Assembly (NCBI GenBank): GCA_033809435.1
Contig: JAPXLS010000086.1
Location: forward strand, 1 to 9,193
Length of the DNA: 9,193 nt
Source: JAAZIN01 sp033809435
Lineage (GTDB): Bacteria > Bacillota > Dethiobacteria > DTU022
Reading direction: 5' to 3'
Under the pieces are notes generated by a model, which ran no database searches, had not been told where the DNA came from, and saw nothing but the letters and a program-made list of their open reading frames with translations. Below, piece after piece: positions 1 through 6,191 of this stretch (position 1 is the first letter of the stretch; every line of letters starts with the position of its first letter). A program made the position numbers and the translations under genes.

Positions 1-2432
1 AATCGCTGCGGGGGCAGCTGACAGCAGAGATGGTCCACTGGTGCGGTGGCTACCTTGCCGCAGTGGAGCGGGCCAAGGAGGAAGCCGGAGCACTTGATTT
101 CCAGGATCTGCTGCTGCGGGCCCGTGATCTGCTCCGCGATTCCAGGGAAGTGCGCGGTTATTTTCAGCGGCGGTTTCGCTATCTCCTGGTGGATGAATTT
201 CAGGATACAGACCCTCTGCAGGTAGACATCCTCTTTCTTCTGGCGGAAAAGGAGCCCCGCGCCGGTTCCTGGCAAGAGGCTGTTCTGAAGGAAGGAAAGC
301 TTTTCCTGGTGGGGGATCCGAAGCAGTCCATCTATCGTTTCCGGCGGGCCGATATTGAAATTTATCAGGCCGCCCGGCAGATCATGCTCCAATACGGTGA
401 TGCCCTTGCCATCAGGCAAAATTTCCGCACCCTTCCGGAGCTGATCGAATGGGTCAACGCCGTTTTCAGCATTCTCATAGAGGAGCAGGGCAGCTACCAG
501 CCCGCTTATCAGCCCCTCAGTGCTTTTCGGCCGCCCCATCTCAAGCCCTCGGTAATTCTGCTGAACCCTTCCGGGTCCCTTGACGAAGCAAGGGCCGATG
601 AAATACGGGCCGCCGAAGCTGAAGCGGTGGCGGAGTTCATCCAGGGCGCCGCAGGAAAATGGAGGCTGCCCGCCGGGGGGGGGGACTCCCGCCCCCTGAA
701 GTATGGAGATATTGCCCTTCTGTTTCCCGCCACCACGGGGATATATCATTTTGAAGAAGCATTGCGCCGTCAGAAGATCCCCTACCGCCTGGAAGGAGGG
801 CGCCATTTCTATCTGCGCGAGGAGATCGCTTTTCTAAAGAATTTGCTTGCCGCCATAAGCAATCCCTATGACCGGGTGGCCCTGGTGGCGGTGCTGCGCT
901 ACTGGGCCGGCATCCCTGACGAGATGCTCTTTCAATATATCGAAAGCGGCGGCAAGTTAAGCTTCTTTGCCGATGCCGGGACAGAATTCCCCCGGCTTCA
1001 GCAGGCCTTCTCGCTGCTCCGCAGGGCTCATGAGCAGCAGCAGGAGCTCTCCATTGCCCTGCTGGTGGAGGGACTCCTGGAGAAAACATGGTTCTGGCAG
1101 AGGGCCTCCCTGGGGCCGCAGGGCCGCCAGGCAGCGGGCAATCTGCGCAAGGCTCTGCAGATGATTCGCGCCCTCGAAATGGAGCGGCCCCTCACCCTGA
1201 AAGGCTATGCCGGCTGGTTGAACCGCGTGGCCGAGGAGGGGCGTGAAGAGGCGGAATCGCTGATTCACGATCCCGGCAGTGACTCGGTCCAGCTTCTGAC
1301 GATCCACAAGTCCAAGGGCCTGGAGTTCCCCCTGGTTTGCCTGGTGAACATGGGCGGGCAGAGCAGAGGGGTAACCAGGTTTATGGCTGACCGGAGCAAG
1401 GGTTATTATTACATCAAGCTGGGTGAGCTGGCCGGAACGGGGGTGGAGGAGGCGGAGAAGCGAGAGGCGCTGCGCCTCGAGGCCGAACAGATCCGGCTAT
1501 TCTACGTGGCGGCTACCCGGGCCAGGGACTATCTGGTTTTGCCGCGATTTTGCAAAAAGGGTACAGGCGGATTCTGGTCGCACCTCGAACGGGCGGAGGA
1601 AGAGAACGCCGATCTCTGGTCCGGTTCCCTTTCGCTGCAGGCGGGGTTGGTGAGCCGTGGATCACAGACCGCCGCCGGCCCCGCAGGTGATCAGCAGGGT
1701 GGCGATGACAGCGCCTTGCTGGATGGACTCATTGCGCAGCGCCGCCGCTGGAGTGAAGAACTGAAAGAGATCGTTGCCTCCGCTGCAGCGCCCGGACCCT
1801 TTATCAGCACCGGCGCCCTGGCCGGGGAACTTACAATGGAGCCCGCCCGGGCCCCTGTCTTTGCTGACCCTGCTTCCGCCCTGTCCGGTGATGGGACCGC
1901 CTTTGGCTCCGCCTTTCACCAGATCATGGAACGGATCGATCTGCGCCGCCCTTCCCCCGAGGGGATTGCTCTGGAGGTAGCCCGGGCGGCGGTCCAATGG
2001 GAGATCGGCAGGGAGGAAGAGCTCACCGGCCTCGTGCGGGTCACCCTGGAACACCCGCTGCTGCTCCGGGCCCGCCGTTCAAAATATCTATACCGGGAGC
2101 TGCCCTTTGCCTATAAATTTGAAGGGCTTCTCATCGAAGGCATCGTTGACCTCCTATTCCACGAGTCGGAGGGGCTGGTCATTGTCGACTACAAAACAGA
2201 CGCCGGCAGCGAGGCCGAGCTGGAGCGGCGCTGGGACAGGTACAGGTGGCAGGGCTCTGTCTATGCTGCGGCCCTGGCAGAGATAGCGGGTCTTCCCGTC
2301 AGTGAGGTTTCATTCATTTTTGTCCGGAAGAATGTGGTAAAAAGTATTTACAATCCCGATCTTGATCTACTCCGCAAAACACTGCGAAAAAACATAAACA
2401 AAAGAGGTTGCGAATATATATGGAAGAAATAA
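1..2432 (+). CDS. addA: AddA-like ATP-dependent helicase/nuclease subunit, 5'-truncated by window edge
   Basis: This is the C-terminal part of a UvrD/RecB-family helicase fused to a RecB-type nuclease, most like AddA of AddAB, which resects double-strand breaks for RecA loading. The frame is open from base 3, so the start and the Walker A motif lie upstream; the first ATG seen is at 30. Counting from that ATG, I see Walker B/motif II VDEFQDTDPLQ (54-64), motif III LVGDPKQSIYRFRRADI (93-109), NFRTLPELIEWVN (131-143), motif V LLTIHKSKGLEFPLV (422-436) and motif VI RLFYVAATRARDYLVL (489-504). A PD-(D/E)XK nuclease follows: GTAFGSAFH (622-630), GIVDLLF with D707, VDYKTD with D720 and K722, and Q741/Y745, so the nuclease looks active. 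About 810 residues are visible; AddA is usually near 1200. AddB would be expected upstream but is not in view. The stop overlaps the next gene by 13 nt. A G10 tract at 675-684 lies inside the frame. A stand-alone RecB-like paralogue is the main alternative. Confidence 0.88.
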   Translation, partial: SLRGQLTAEMVHWCGGYLAAVERAKEEAGALDFQDLLLRARDLLRDSREVRGYFQRRFRYLLVDEFQDTDPLQVDILFLLAEKEPRAGSWQEAVLKEGKLFLVGDPKQSIYRFRRADIEIYQAARQIMLQYGDALAIRQNFRTLPELIEWVNAVFSILIEEQGSYQPAYQPLSAFRPPHLKPSVILLNPSGSLDEARADEIRAAEAEAVAEFIQGAAGKWRLPAGGGDSRPLKYGDIALLFPATTGIYHFEEALRRQKIPYRLEGGRHFYLREEIAFLKNLLAAISNPYDRVALVAVLRYWAGIPDEMLFQYIESGGKLSFFADAGTEFPRLQQAFSLLRRAHEQQQELSIALLVEGLLEKTWFWQRASLGPQGRQAAGNLRKALQMIRALEMERPLTLKGYAGWLNRVAEEGREEAESLIHDPGSDSVQLLTIHKSKGLEFPLVCLVNMGGQSRGVTRFMADRSKGYYYIKLGELAGTGVEEAEKREALRLEAEQIRLFYVAATRARDYLVLPRFCKKGTGGFWSHLERAEEENADLWSGSLSLQAGLVSRGSQTAAGPAGDQQGGDDSALLDGLIAQRRRWSEELKEIVASAAAPGPFISTGALAGELTMEPARAPVFADPASALSGDGTAFGSAFHQIMERIDLRRPSPEGIALEVARAAVQWEIGREEELTGLVRVTLEHPLLLRARRSKYLYRELPFAYKFEGLLIEGIVDLLFHESEGLVIVDYKTDAGSEAELERRWDRYRWQGSVYAAALAEIAGLPVSEVSFIFVRKNVVKSIYNPDLDLLRKTLRKNINKRGCEYIWKK

Positions 2433-3295
2433 GGCCGGGTGTCTGGATCATTTATGCTGAAAACAAAGGCCGTTTTCCCTTTGCGCATTCGCTCTACCTG
2501 GCAGGTGAGCGCCCTGTACTCATCGATACCGGGGCCGGACGGGGCTTGCTGCAGCTTGCCGGAAAGGTGGATCATGTCTATTTGAGCCACTATCACCGCG
2601 ATCATGTCAGAGCGAACGACCTGTTTGTCGGGGCTTCCTTCTCCATCCATCCCCAGGATGCTCCGGGAGTCGCTTCGGCCGAGGGCTTTCACCGCCTCAC
2701 CGGGCTGGATGGGTCCGGCGGATCATACTGGGAAACTTTCAACCAGAAGGGGTTTACCGCTGTTCCCCTTACCGGAGAGCATGATGAGGGGGACAGGGCC
2801 GATCTGGGGGGCGGCCTTACCCTGAGAGTTGTCCATACGCCCGGCCATACCCCCGGGCATTGTGCCTTCCTGGTGGAGGAGTACGGCCTTATCTTTACCG
2901 CCGACATCGATCTCTCGGCCTTTGGTCCCTGGTACGGCAACAGCGCGTCAAACCTGGAGCATTTTCAGGAATCCGTGCAGAAGCTCCGTTCCCTGAATCC
3001 CTCGCTGCTGGTTACCAGCCACAGTCCTCCGGTACGGGAGGATATTGATGGGAAACTCGAAAAATACGGAGCGGTCATTGAAGAACGCCACGAACTTGTT
3101 TACAGCCTGCTCCGACGGGAGGCGATGACACTGGAACAGCTCATCGATCTGAAGCCTATTTACGGACGCCACCGGGAGCCTGCGGCTGTCTACCGCTATT
3201 TTGAAGGAAGGATGCTGTTACAACATTTGGAAGTGCTGCGGGGCAGGAGATTGGTCGATTATGCCGAAGAAGAAGCATTGTACAGGGCCAGGTAG
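2420..3295 (+). CDS. MBL-fold metallo-hydrolase with C-terminal winged helix (LACTB2/glyoxalase II-like)
   Basis: A 291-residue metallo-beta-lactamase-fold hydrolase. The zinc ligands are all present: HYHRDH (57-62, HxHxDH), the histidine of TPGHT (143), the aspartate of FTADID (162) and the histidine of VTSHSPP (201). This predicts a working dinuclear site. The last 70 or so residues, rich in charged helices (from about ERHELV to LVDYAEEE), resemble the winged-helix tail of LACTB2-type hydrolases, some of which act on nucleic acids; others in the superfamily are thioesterases, so the substrate cannot be named. I chose the ATG at 2420. A TTG at 2408 extends the frame by four codons, but it directly abuts the AGAGG at 2403-2407, which instead serves the ATG with 12 nt spacing. 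The first 13 nt overlap the end of addA, suggesting translational coupling and one transcript. No signal peptide is seen, so it is cytosolic. Confidence 0.87.
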   Translation: MEEIRPGVWIIYAENKGRFPFAHSLYLAGERPVLIDTGAGRGLLQLAGKVDHVYLSHYHRDHVRANDLFVGASFSIHPQDAPGVASAEGFHRLTGLDGSGGSYWETFNQKGFTAVPLTGEHDEGDRADLGGGLTLRVVHTPGHTPGHCAFLVEEYGLIFTADIDLSAFGPWYGNSASNLEHFQESVQKLRSLNPSLLVTSHSPPVREDIDGKLEKYGAVIEERHELVYSLLRREAMTLEQLIDLKPIYGRHREPAAVYRYFEGRMLLQHLEVLRGRRLVDYAEEEALYRAR

Positions 3296-3306
3296 CATCC
3301 CTGTTC

Positions 3307-3326
3307 GGGCAAGCGGTGCCTTCTTC
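3307..3326 (+). terminator. Weak candidate terminator after the addA-MBL genes
   Basis: GGGCA (3307-3311) can pair with TGCCT (3317-3321, one G-U pair) around a 5-nt loop, followed by TTCTTC. The stem is short and the T tract is interrupted, so it would be a poor intrinsic terminator. Its position between the stop at 3295 and the promoter at 3346 is the main reason to list it. Confidence 0.22.
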
Positions 3327-3345
3327 ATGTGGTAATTCTTAGTTG

Positions 3346-3374
3346 TTGTCAAAAGGATACATCTGAATTATAAT
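3346..3374 (+). promoter_or_regulatory. Near-consensus sigma-A/sigma-70 promoter of the GGGPS-family gene
   Basis: A -35 box TTGTCA (3346-3351) and a perfect -10 box TATAAT (3369-3374) are separated by exactly 17 bp. Transcription would begin around 3380-3382. The -10 box overlaps the ATG at 3373, so that ATG cannot be translated from this transcript; the ATG at 3421 would have a leader of about 40 nt. No clear operator is visible beside it. Confidence 0.7.
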
Positions 3375-3420
3375 GATCTTGAGGGCAAGAAAACTTTTGA
3401 TTCGGCAGGGTCTGAAAAAT

Positions 3421-4155
3421 ATGAAAGTTAAGGAATATCTGAAAAACAAATTAAGCCAGGGCGCGGTTCACATCACGCTTATCGATCCCTCCAGGCAGCT
3501 CCCCGAAGCGGCGGGCCGCCTGGCCCGGACCGCACAAGAGGTGGGGAGCGATCTGGTGCTTATCGGCAGCTCCTCGCCCACCGGTCAGCGTGTCCTCATG
3601 GAAACTGCGGCGGCCGTCAAGGAAAAAACCACCATTCCTGCGATATTTTTACCGGCAGGGACTGAATCCGTCAGCCTCAACCTTGATGCCTTGATGTTCC
3701 TGAGCACTTTGAATTCCCGCAAAGCCGGTTTTATCAGTTTAACCCATGCCTGCATCGCCCCGGTATTGAAACGCCTTGGCGTGGAAACCATACCCGTCGG
3801 TTACATTATCGTGGAACCGGGGATGAAGATCGGTGAGCTTGCCGAGGCAGATCTGGTTGCCCGCGACAACTTCTGGCAGGCCATCGGTTATGCTTTGACT
3901 GCCGAATTCATGGGTATGGAATACGTTTATCTCGAAGCCGGCAACGGAGCGGCCCAGCCTGTTCCGGCCGGGATGATCCGTGCAGTTAAACGTGAGCTCT
4001 CGATCCCCCTCATCGTCGGCGGAGGTATTCGCACCGCCATCGATGCCCGCCGGATCCGTCAGGCCGGCGCGGATATAGTGGTCACCGGCTCGGTTATCGA
4101 AAACGCCGGCTACCGCGAAAGACTTCGCTCCATCCTCAGCGCCCTCAAGGAGTAA
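3421..4155 (+). CDS. Geranylgeranylglyceryl-phosphate synthase (GGGPS/PcrB) family protein
   Basis: A TIM-barrel prenyltransferase of the GGGPS/PcrB family, 244 residues from this start. Members join sn-glycerol-1-phosphate to a polyprenyl diphosphate by an ether bond, the first step of archaeal-type lipids; some bacteria make heptaprenylglyceryl phosphate instead. Recognisable blocks are HITLIDPSRQ near residues 17-26, a TLNSRKAGF strand, VYLEAGNGAAQPV, and the phosphate-binding LIVGGGIRT with a following VVTGSVIEN. The layout is closest to the second GGGPS group, found in some archaea and Bacteroidetes. The usual DPDK reads DPSR and the usual AGSGA reads AGNGA; the metal-binding Asp is kept. 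An in-frame ATG at 3373 adds 16 residues but lies inside the -10 box. The start at 3421 has AGGG at 3407-3410 and matches the usual family N-terminus. No partner lipid gene is adjacent, so product chain length is unknown. Confidence 0.85.
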   Translation: MKVKEYLKNKLSQGAVHITLIDPSRQLPEAAGRLARTAQEVGSDLVLIGSSSPTGQRVLMETAAAVKEKTTIPAIFLPAGTESVSLNLDALMFLSTLNSRKAGFISLTHACIAPVLKRLGVETIPVGYIIVEPGMKIGELAEADLVARDNFWQAIGYALTAEFMGMEYVYLEAGNGAAQPVPAGMIRAVKRELSIPLIVGGGIRTAIDARRIRQAGADIVVTGSVIENAGYRERLRSILSALKE

Positions 4156-4244
4156 CGACGCGGTGCCATTCCCGCATGCTGTATTGTAACGTCTGCCTGC
4201 GCTTCTGCAAACAAATAATATCCATGTCTGCTCCCTGACTTGAT

Positions 4245-4264
4245 CCGGGAACATTTGTGCCCGG
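4245..4264. repeat. Imperfect inverted repeat (hairpin)
   Basis: CCGGGAAC (4245-4252) and GTGCCCGG (4257-4264) pair over seven of eight positions, with one A/G mismatch, around an ATTT loop. No T tract follows on either strand, so it does not look like an intrinsic terminator. Its role is unknown. Confidence 0.4.
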
Positions 4265-4441
4265 TCGCTGCTCCGGGCGCCAAGTTAACAGTCGATGAAA
4301 CTGACAATCTCTTTCCCCACCAGAGCCTTTCCAAAATGCCACGCCGAAACCTGCACCATTATCCTGCTGAACGCCTTTCCCCATTACCGCGCTGAAAACC
4401 ACTCCATAATTCAACCGGGCGCTTCAAAAGAAGGTAATTCA

Positions 4442-4471
4442 CCGTTATTGTAGAATAATTTACAATAGTGG
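4442..4471. repeat. AT-rich inverted repeat upstream of the chimeric pseudogene
   Basis: TATTGTA (4446-4452) and TACAATA (4461-4467) are exact reverse complements separated by 8 nt. The symmetry extends outward with CC/GG at the ends, giving 9 of 11 matching positions per arm. The arms are about 15 bp apart centre to centre and lie about 60-90 nt before the regulator-like reading frame, so this could be an operator for the lost regulator or a remnant of an element end. Neither can be shown here. Confidence 0.4.
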
Positions 4472-4528
4472 ATTATCTTATCAAATGGGCTGCTTGAAGT
4501 CAATACCGGCTGGAACATTGAACGGAAG

Positions 4529-4666
4529 GTGAAGGCGGTGGCTCCGAAACTGATAACACCAAGGCGGCCCCAAATGTACCGCTGTTTGATTATTCACCGG
4601 TACATCCAATCAGGCAGCTATCCCAACGCCAACCGTCTGTCCGCCGATCTGGGTGTTCACCGCCGC
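4529..4666 (+). pseudogene. N-terminal fragment of a WYL/YafY-type HTH transcriptional regulator
   Basis: Codons from the GTG at 4529 (a second GTG is at 4538) read ITPRRPQMYRCLIIHRYIQ and then SGSYPNANRLSADLGV. This matches the start of WYL-domain regulators, where the first half of a winged HTH reads like RLLxIHxxIQSGxYPNAxxLAxxLxVSRRT. At LGVHRR (about 4658-4666) the similarity ends, just before the recognition helix, and the frame passes without a stop into transposase sequence. The rest of the regulator, including the WYL ligand domain, is absent. GGAAGG/GAAGG sequences at 4524-4535 could still serve as a ribosome site. I infer a broken gene; a short HTH-bearing chimeric peptide could still be made but would lack a complete DNA-binding helix. 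Confidence 0.65.
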
Positions 4667-5123
4667 TGGGAGGTTGTGCGTAAAAACGACCGCAAGGTAG
4701 TTTTAACACCCTTTGGTGCGGTTGAATTCAAAAGACGTTACTACCGCCACCGCGACAGCAAGGAGTACAAGTATTTGGTGGATGAAAAGTTTGGCATTAC
4801 GCCGCATCAGAAAGTGGGGACCAAGCAGCCGCCCCATGGCCTGGAGCGTTACAGGCGCCGGCAATATGGCCAGTATGCGGGCGGTAAGGGCAAACAAGGA
4901 ATCAGTCCGCGCACATTACCTGGCTGCAAAGGAACCGTCTCCTGCTCTGGTGGAGATTGATCAGGAGGTAAAAAGGGAGTTGAGGCGGGTAGAAGAGAAA
5001 ATACTGGGCAAGGAATTCATTGCTAACATGCCTCTGTTTGGCGGAAAGAGCAGTTTGACGCGGGATGCATTGAGAGGTCTAAAGGTTATAAATGCCCTCC
5101 CAAATAATAAAACTTACCGATAG
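4667..5123 (+). mobile_element. ISLre2-family (UPF0236) transposase remnant, internally deleted and frameshifted
   Basis: Two pieces of one transposase lie in different frames. The first (4667-4820) reads WEVVRKNDRKVVLTPFGAVE, FKRRYY and YKYLVDEKFGITP, the conserved N-terminal region of ISLre2/UPF0236 transposases. The second, in another frame (about 4818-5123), reads WGPSSRPMAWSVTGAGNMAS, then MRAVRANKES, and ends in LFGGKSSLTRDALRGLKVI, like the C-terminal region of the same family. The frames switch around 4815-4824. The family is usually about 400-470 residues; only about 150 are represented here, so the catalytic middle is gone and the element is dead. The front joins a regulator fragment at about 4660-4670, with the transposase's own N-terminus missing as well. 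The stop at 5121-5123 overlaps the ribosome site of the DUF433 gene. I recognised the family by motif memory, not by search. Confidence 0.7.
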
Positions 5124-5134
5124 GAGTTTGTCAA

Positions 5135-5365
5135 ATGAACCTAATAAATAAAATTACAATCGATCAGAGTATTTGCCACGGTAGGGCTTGTATCAGGGGC
5201 ACCAGGATACCCGTTTATGTAATTCTTGATAACCTGGCGGAGGGAATGAGCTACACTGAAGTTTTAGCCAGCTATCCCTCTTTAGAGAAAGAGGACCTGC
5301 ATGCCGCCCTGGCCTATGCCGCCTTGATTGCCAGGGAGGAACGCTTTCCCCCTGGGAAATCTTGA
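5135..5365 (+). CDS. DUF433 domain protein, VapB-like antitoxin family, no adjacent toxin
   Basis: A 76-residue protein with the DUF433 pattern: ITIDQSICHGRACIRGTRIP near residues 8-27 (the family's GKPxIxGTRIxV signature), VILDNLAEGMSYTEVLASYP, and LEKEDLHAALAYAALIAREE near the end. The fold is a winged-helix-like DNA-binding domain. DUF433 proteins are usually antitoxins encoded just before a DUF5615 PIN-like nuclease. Here the next frame is a GntR regulator, and I find no PIN-like gene in the 49 nt between, so this copy appears solitary. The start is clear: AGGAG at 5122-5126 with 8 nt spacing to ATG. The N-terminal codons are AT-rich compared with the surrounding genes, which fits horizontal arrival. 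It might act as a stand-alone repressor or be a relic; the sequence does not decide. Confidence 0.85.
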   Translation: MNLINKITIDQSICHGRACIRGTRIPVYVILDNLAEGMSYTEVLASYPSLEKEDLHAALAYAALIAREERFPPGKS

Positions 5366-5367
5366 AC

Positions 5368-5378
5368 TGGTGGTGCCA
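5368..5378. promoter_or_regulatory. Candidate GntR/FadR-type operator TGG-N5-CCA
   Basis: TGGTGGTGCCA has the TGG-N5-CCA symmetry known for E. coli FadR-type GntR operators. It lies 37-47 nt upstream of the gntR start codon, a usual place for autoregulation. An outer ACTGG (5366-5370) also pairs with a CCAGT about 20 nt downstream. A single short site can occur by chance. Confidence 0.3.
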
Positions 5379-5414
5379 CGAAGGAAAGTCCAGTAACGGG
5401 GGTCAGGCGGGACC

Positions 5415-6152
5415 ATGGCCGAAAGTGGAAAGACGGACGGCGGTTTTACAAGGTTGAATTACAGTAGCCTCAAGGAGCTGTTTGTAAAAGAGATCGAGGC
5501 TAAAATAATATCCGGGCAGCTCAAACCCGGCCAGAGGCTGCCTCCCGAACGCGACCTGGCCGGCTTGATGGGGGTCAGCCGGAGCATCGTTAATTCCGGA
5601 ATACTGGAACTGGCCTCGAAGGGTTTTGTCAGGATCATCCCCAGGCGGAGAGCCGTCATCGAGGACTACAAAAGTGAAGGGACTCCCTCGATTCTGGGAT
5701 CCATCATGAGCAACAACCATGGAAAGTTGAGCCCCCGGCTTTTTGACAGCATGATGGATACGAGGTTCTTAATCGAGGTTGAAAGCGCCAGATGCGCAGC
5801 GGAGAAAAGGAAAGATAAAGATCTTCATTTTCTGCAGGCGCGCATAGGTGCCGTGGAAAAGGAGAGGGATATCGAAGCCCATGTAAAGTTCAATTACAAT
5901 TTTCACCACCGCATCACCATTACATCGGGCAATGTGGTTTACGCCATGATCTTTAAATCCTTTGAGCCGGCCTGTATAAATCTGATCCGCATCTATTTCG
6001 GGTCGGGAGATTACACGGGCAGTTCATTGTCCGCTCACAAGGATCTGTTCGGAGCGGTAGCAAAGAGGCGGAAGGATAGGGCGGGAGCGATCATGGAGCG
6101 GATACTGATAGAGGGAAGAGGCAAATTGGTTCACCTGGCTGTAACCCGCTGA
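5415..6152 (+). CDS. GntR-family transcriptional regulator, FadR subfamily (FCD domain)
   Basis: A 245-residue regulator. Residues about 15-80 form a GntR winged HTH: LKELFVKEIEAKIISGQLKP, GQRLPPERDLAGLMGVSRSI, then LASKGFVRI and a basic RRRAVIEDY wing. The rest is an all-helical FCD effector domain: LFDSMMDTRFLIEVESARCA, FNYNFHHRITITSGN and LSAHKDLFGAVAKR correspond to the three metal/ligand-binding helices. FadR-type proteins bind small carboxylates and repress nearby catabolic genes. The first ligand of the FCD site, usually Asp in DxxFH, appears as Asn (FNYNFHH), so metal binding may be weak or absent. GGGGG at 5398-5402 and GGCGGG at 5406-5411 precede the ATG. It follows the DUF433 gene by 49 nt and converges on the molybdopterin operon; no obvious target gene lies beside it, so its effector and regulon are unknown. 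Confidence 0.88.
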   Translation: MAESGKTDGGFTRLNYSSLKELFVKEIEAKIISGQLKPGQRLPPERDLAGLMGVSRSIVNSGILELASKGFVRIIPRRRAVIEDYKSEGTPSILGSIMSNNHGKLSPRLFDSMMDTRFLIEVESARCAAEKRKDKDLHFLQARIGAVEKERDIEAHVKFNYNFHHRITITSGNVVYAMIFKSFEPACINLIRIYFGSGDYTGSSLSAHKDLFGAVAKRRKDRAGAIMERILIEGRGKLVHLAVTR

Positions 6153-6191
6153 TTCAGGAATGGGGACAGAGGTGGGGGAGCCAGGGCCGCT

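Larger units (their letters stand above)
4156..4528. other. 373-nt gap without a convincing gene
   Basis: No frame on either strand shows a recognisable protein. Minus-strand frames of up to about 90 codons across 4145-4414 have no family signature, and they run into or overlap the GGGPS gene end. The stretch contains a hairpin at 4245-4264 and an AT-rich inverted repeat at 4442-4471. It lies beside a decayed regulator/transposase region, so it may be degraded former coding sequence. Confidence 0.5.

Noticed and set aside
4300..4375. Tiny minus-strand frame reading MVQVSAWHFGKALVGKEIVS and a few more residues before a stop
   Set aside because: It looks protein-like and has an AGGAT just upstream, but at about 24 residues without a family match or neighbour support it cannot be called a gene.
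4145..4414. Minus-strand open frame of 89 codons in the gap after the GGGPS gene
   Set aside because: It has no recognisable domain, its end overlaps the GGGPS coding end, and alternative minus frames of similar length cover the same stretch, which points to chance openness in GC-rich sequence.
4459..4486. Promoter with -35 TTTACA at 4459 before the regulator fragment
   Set aside because: No acceptable -10 box occurs at 16-18 bp spacing; the AT-rich matches after it are poorly placed.
6160..6185. G-rich ATGGGGACAGAGGTGGGGGA motif resembling intergenic REP-like repeats
   Set aside because: There is only one copy and no inverted partner in the window, so a repeat call cannot be supported.
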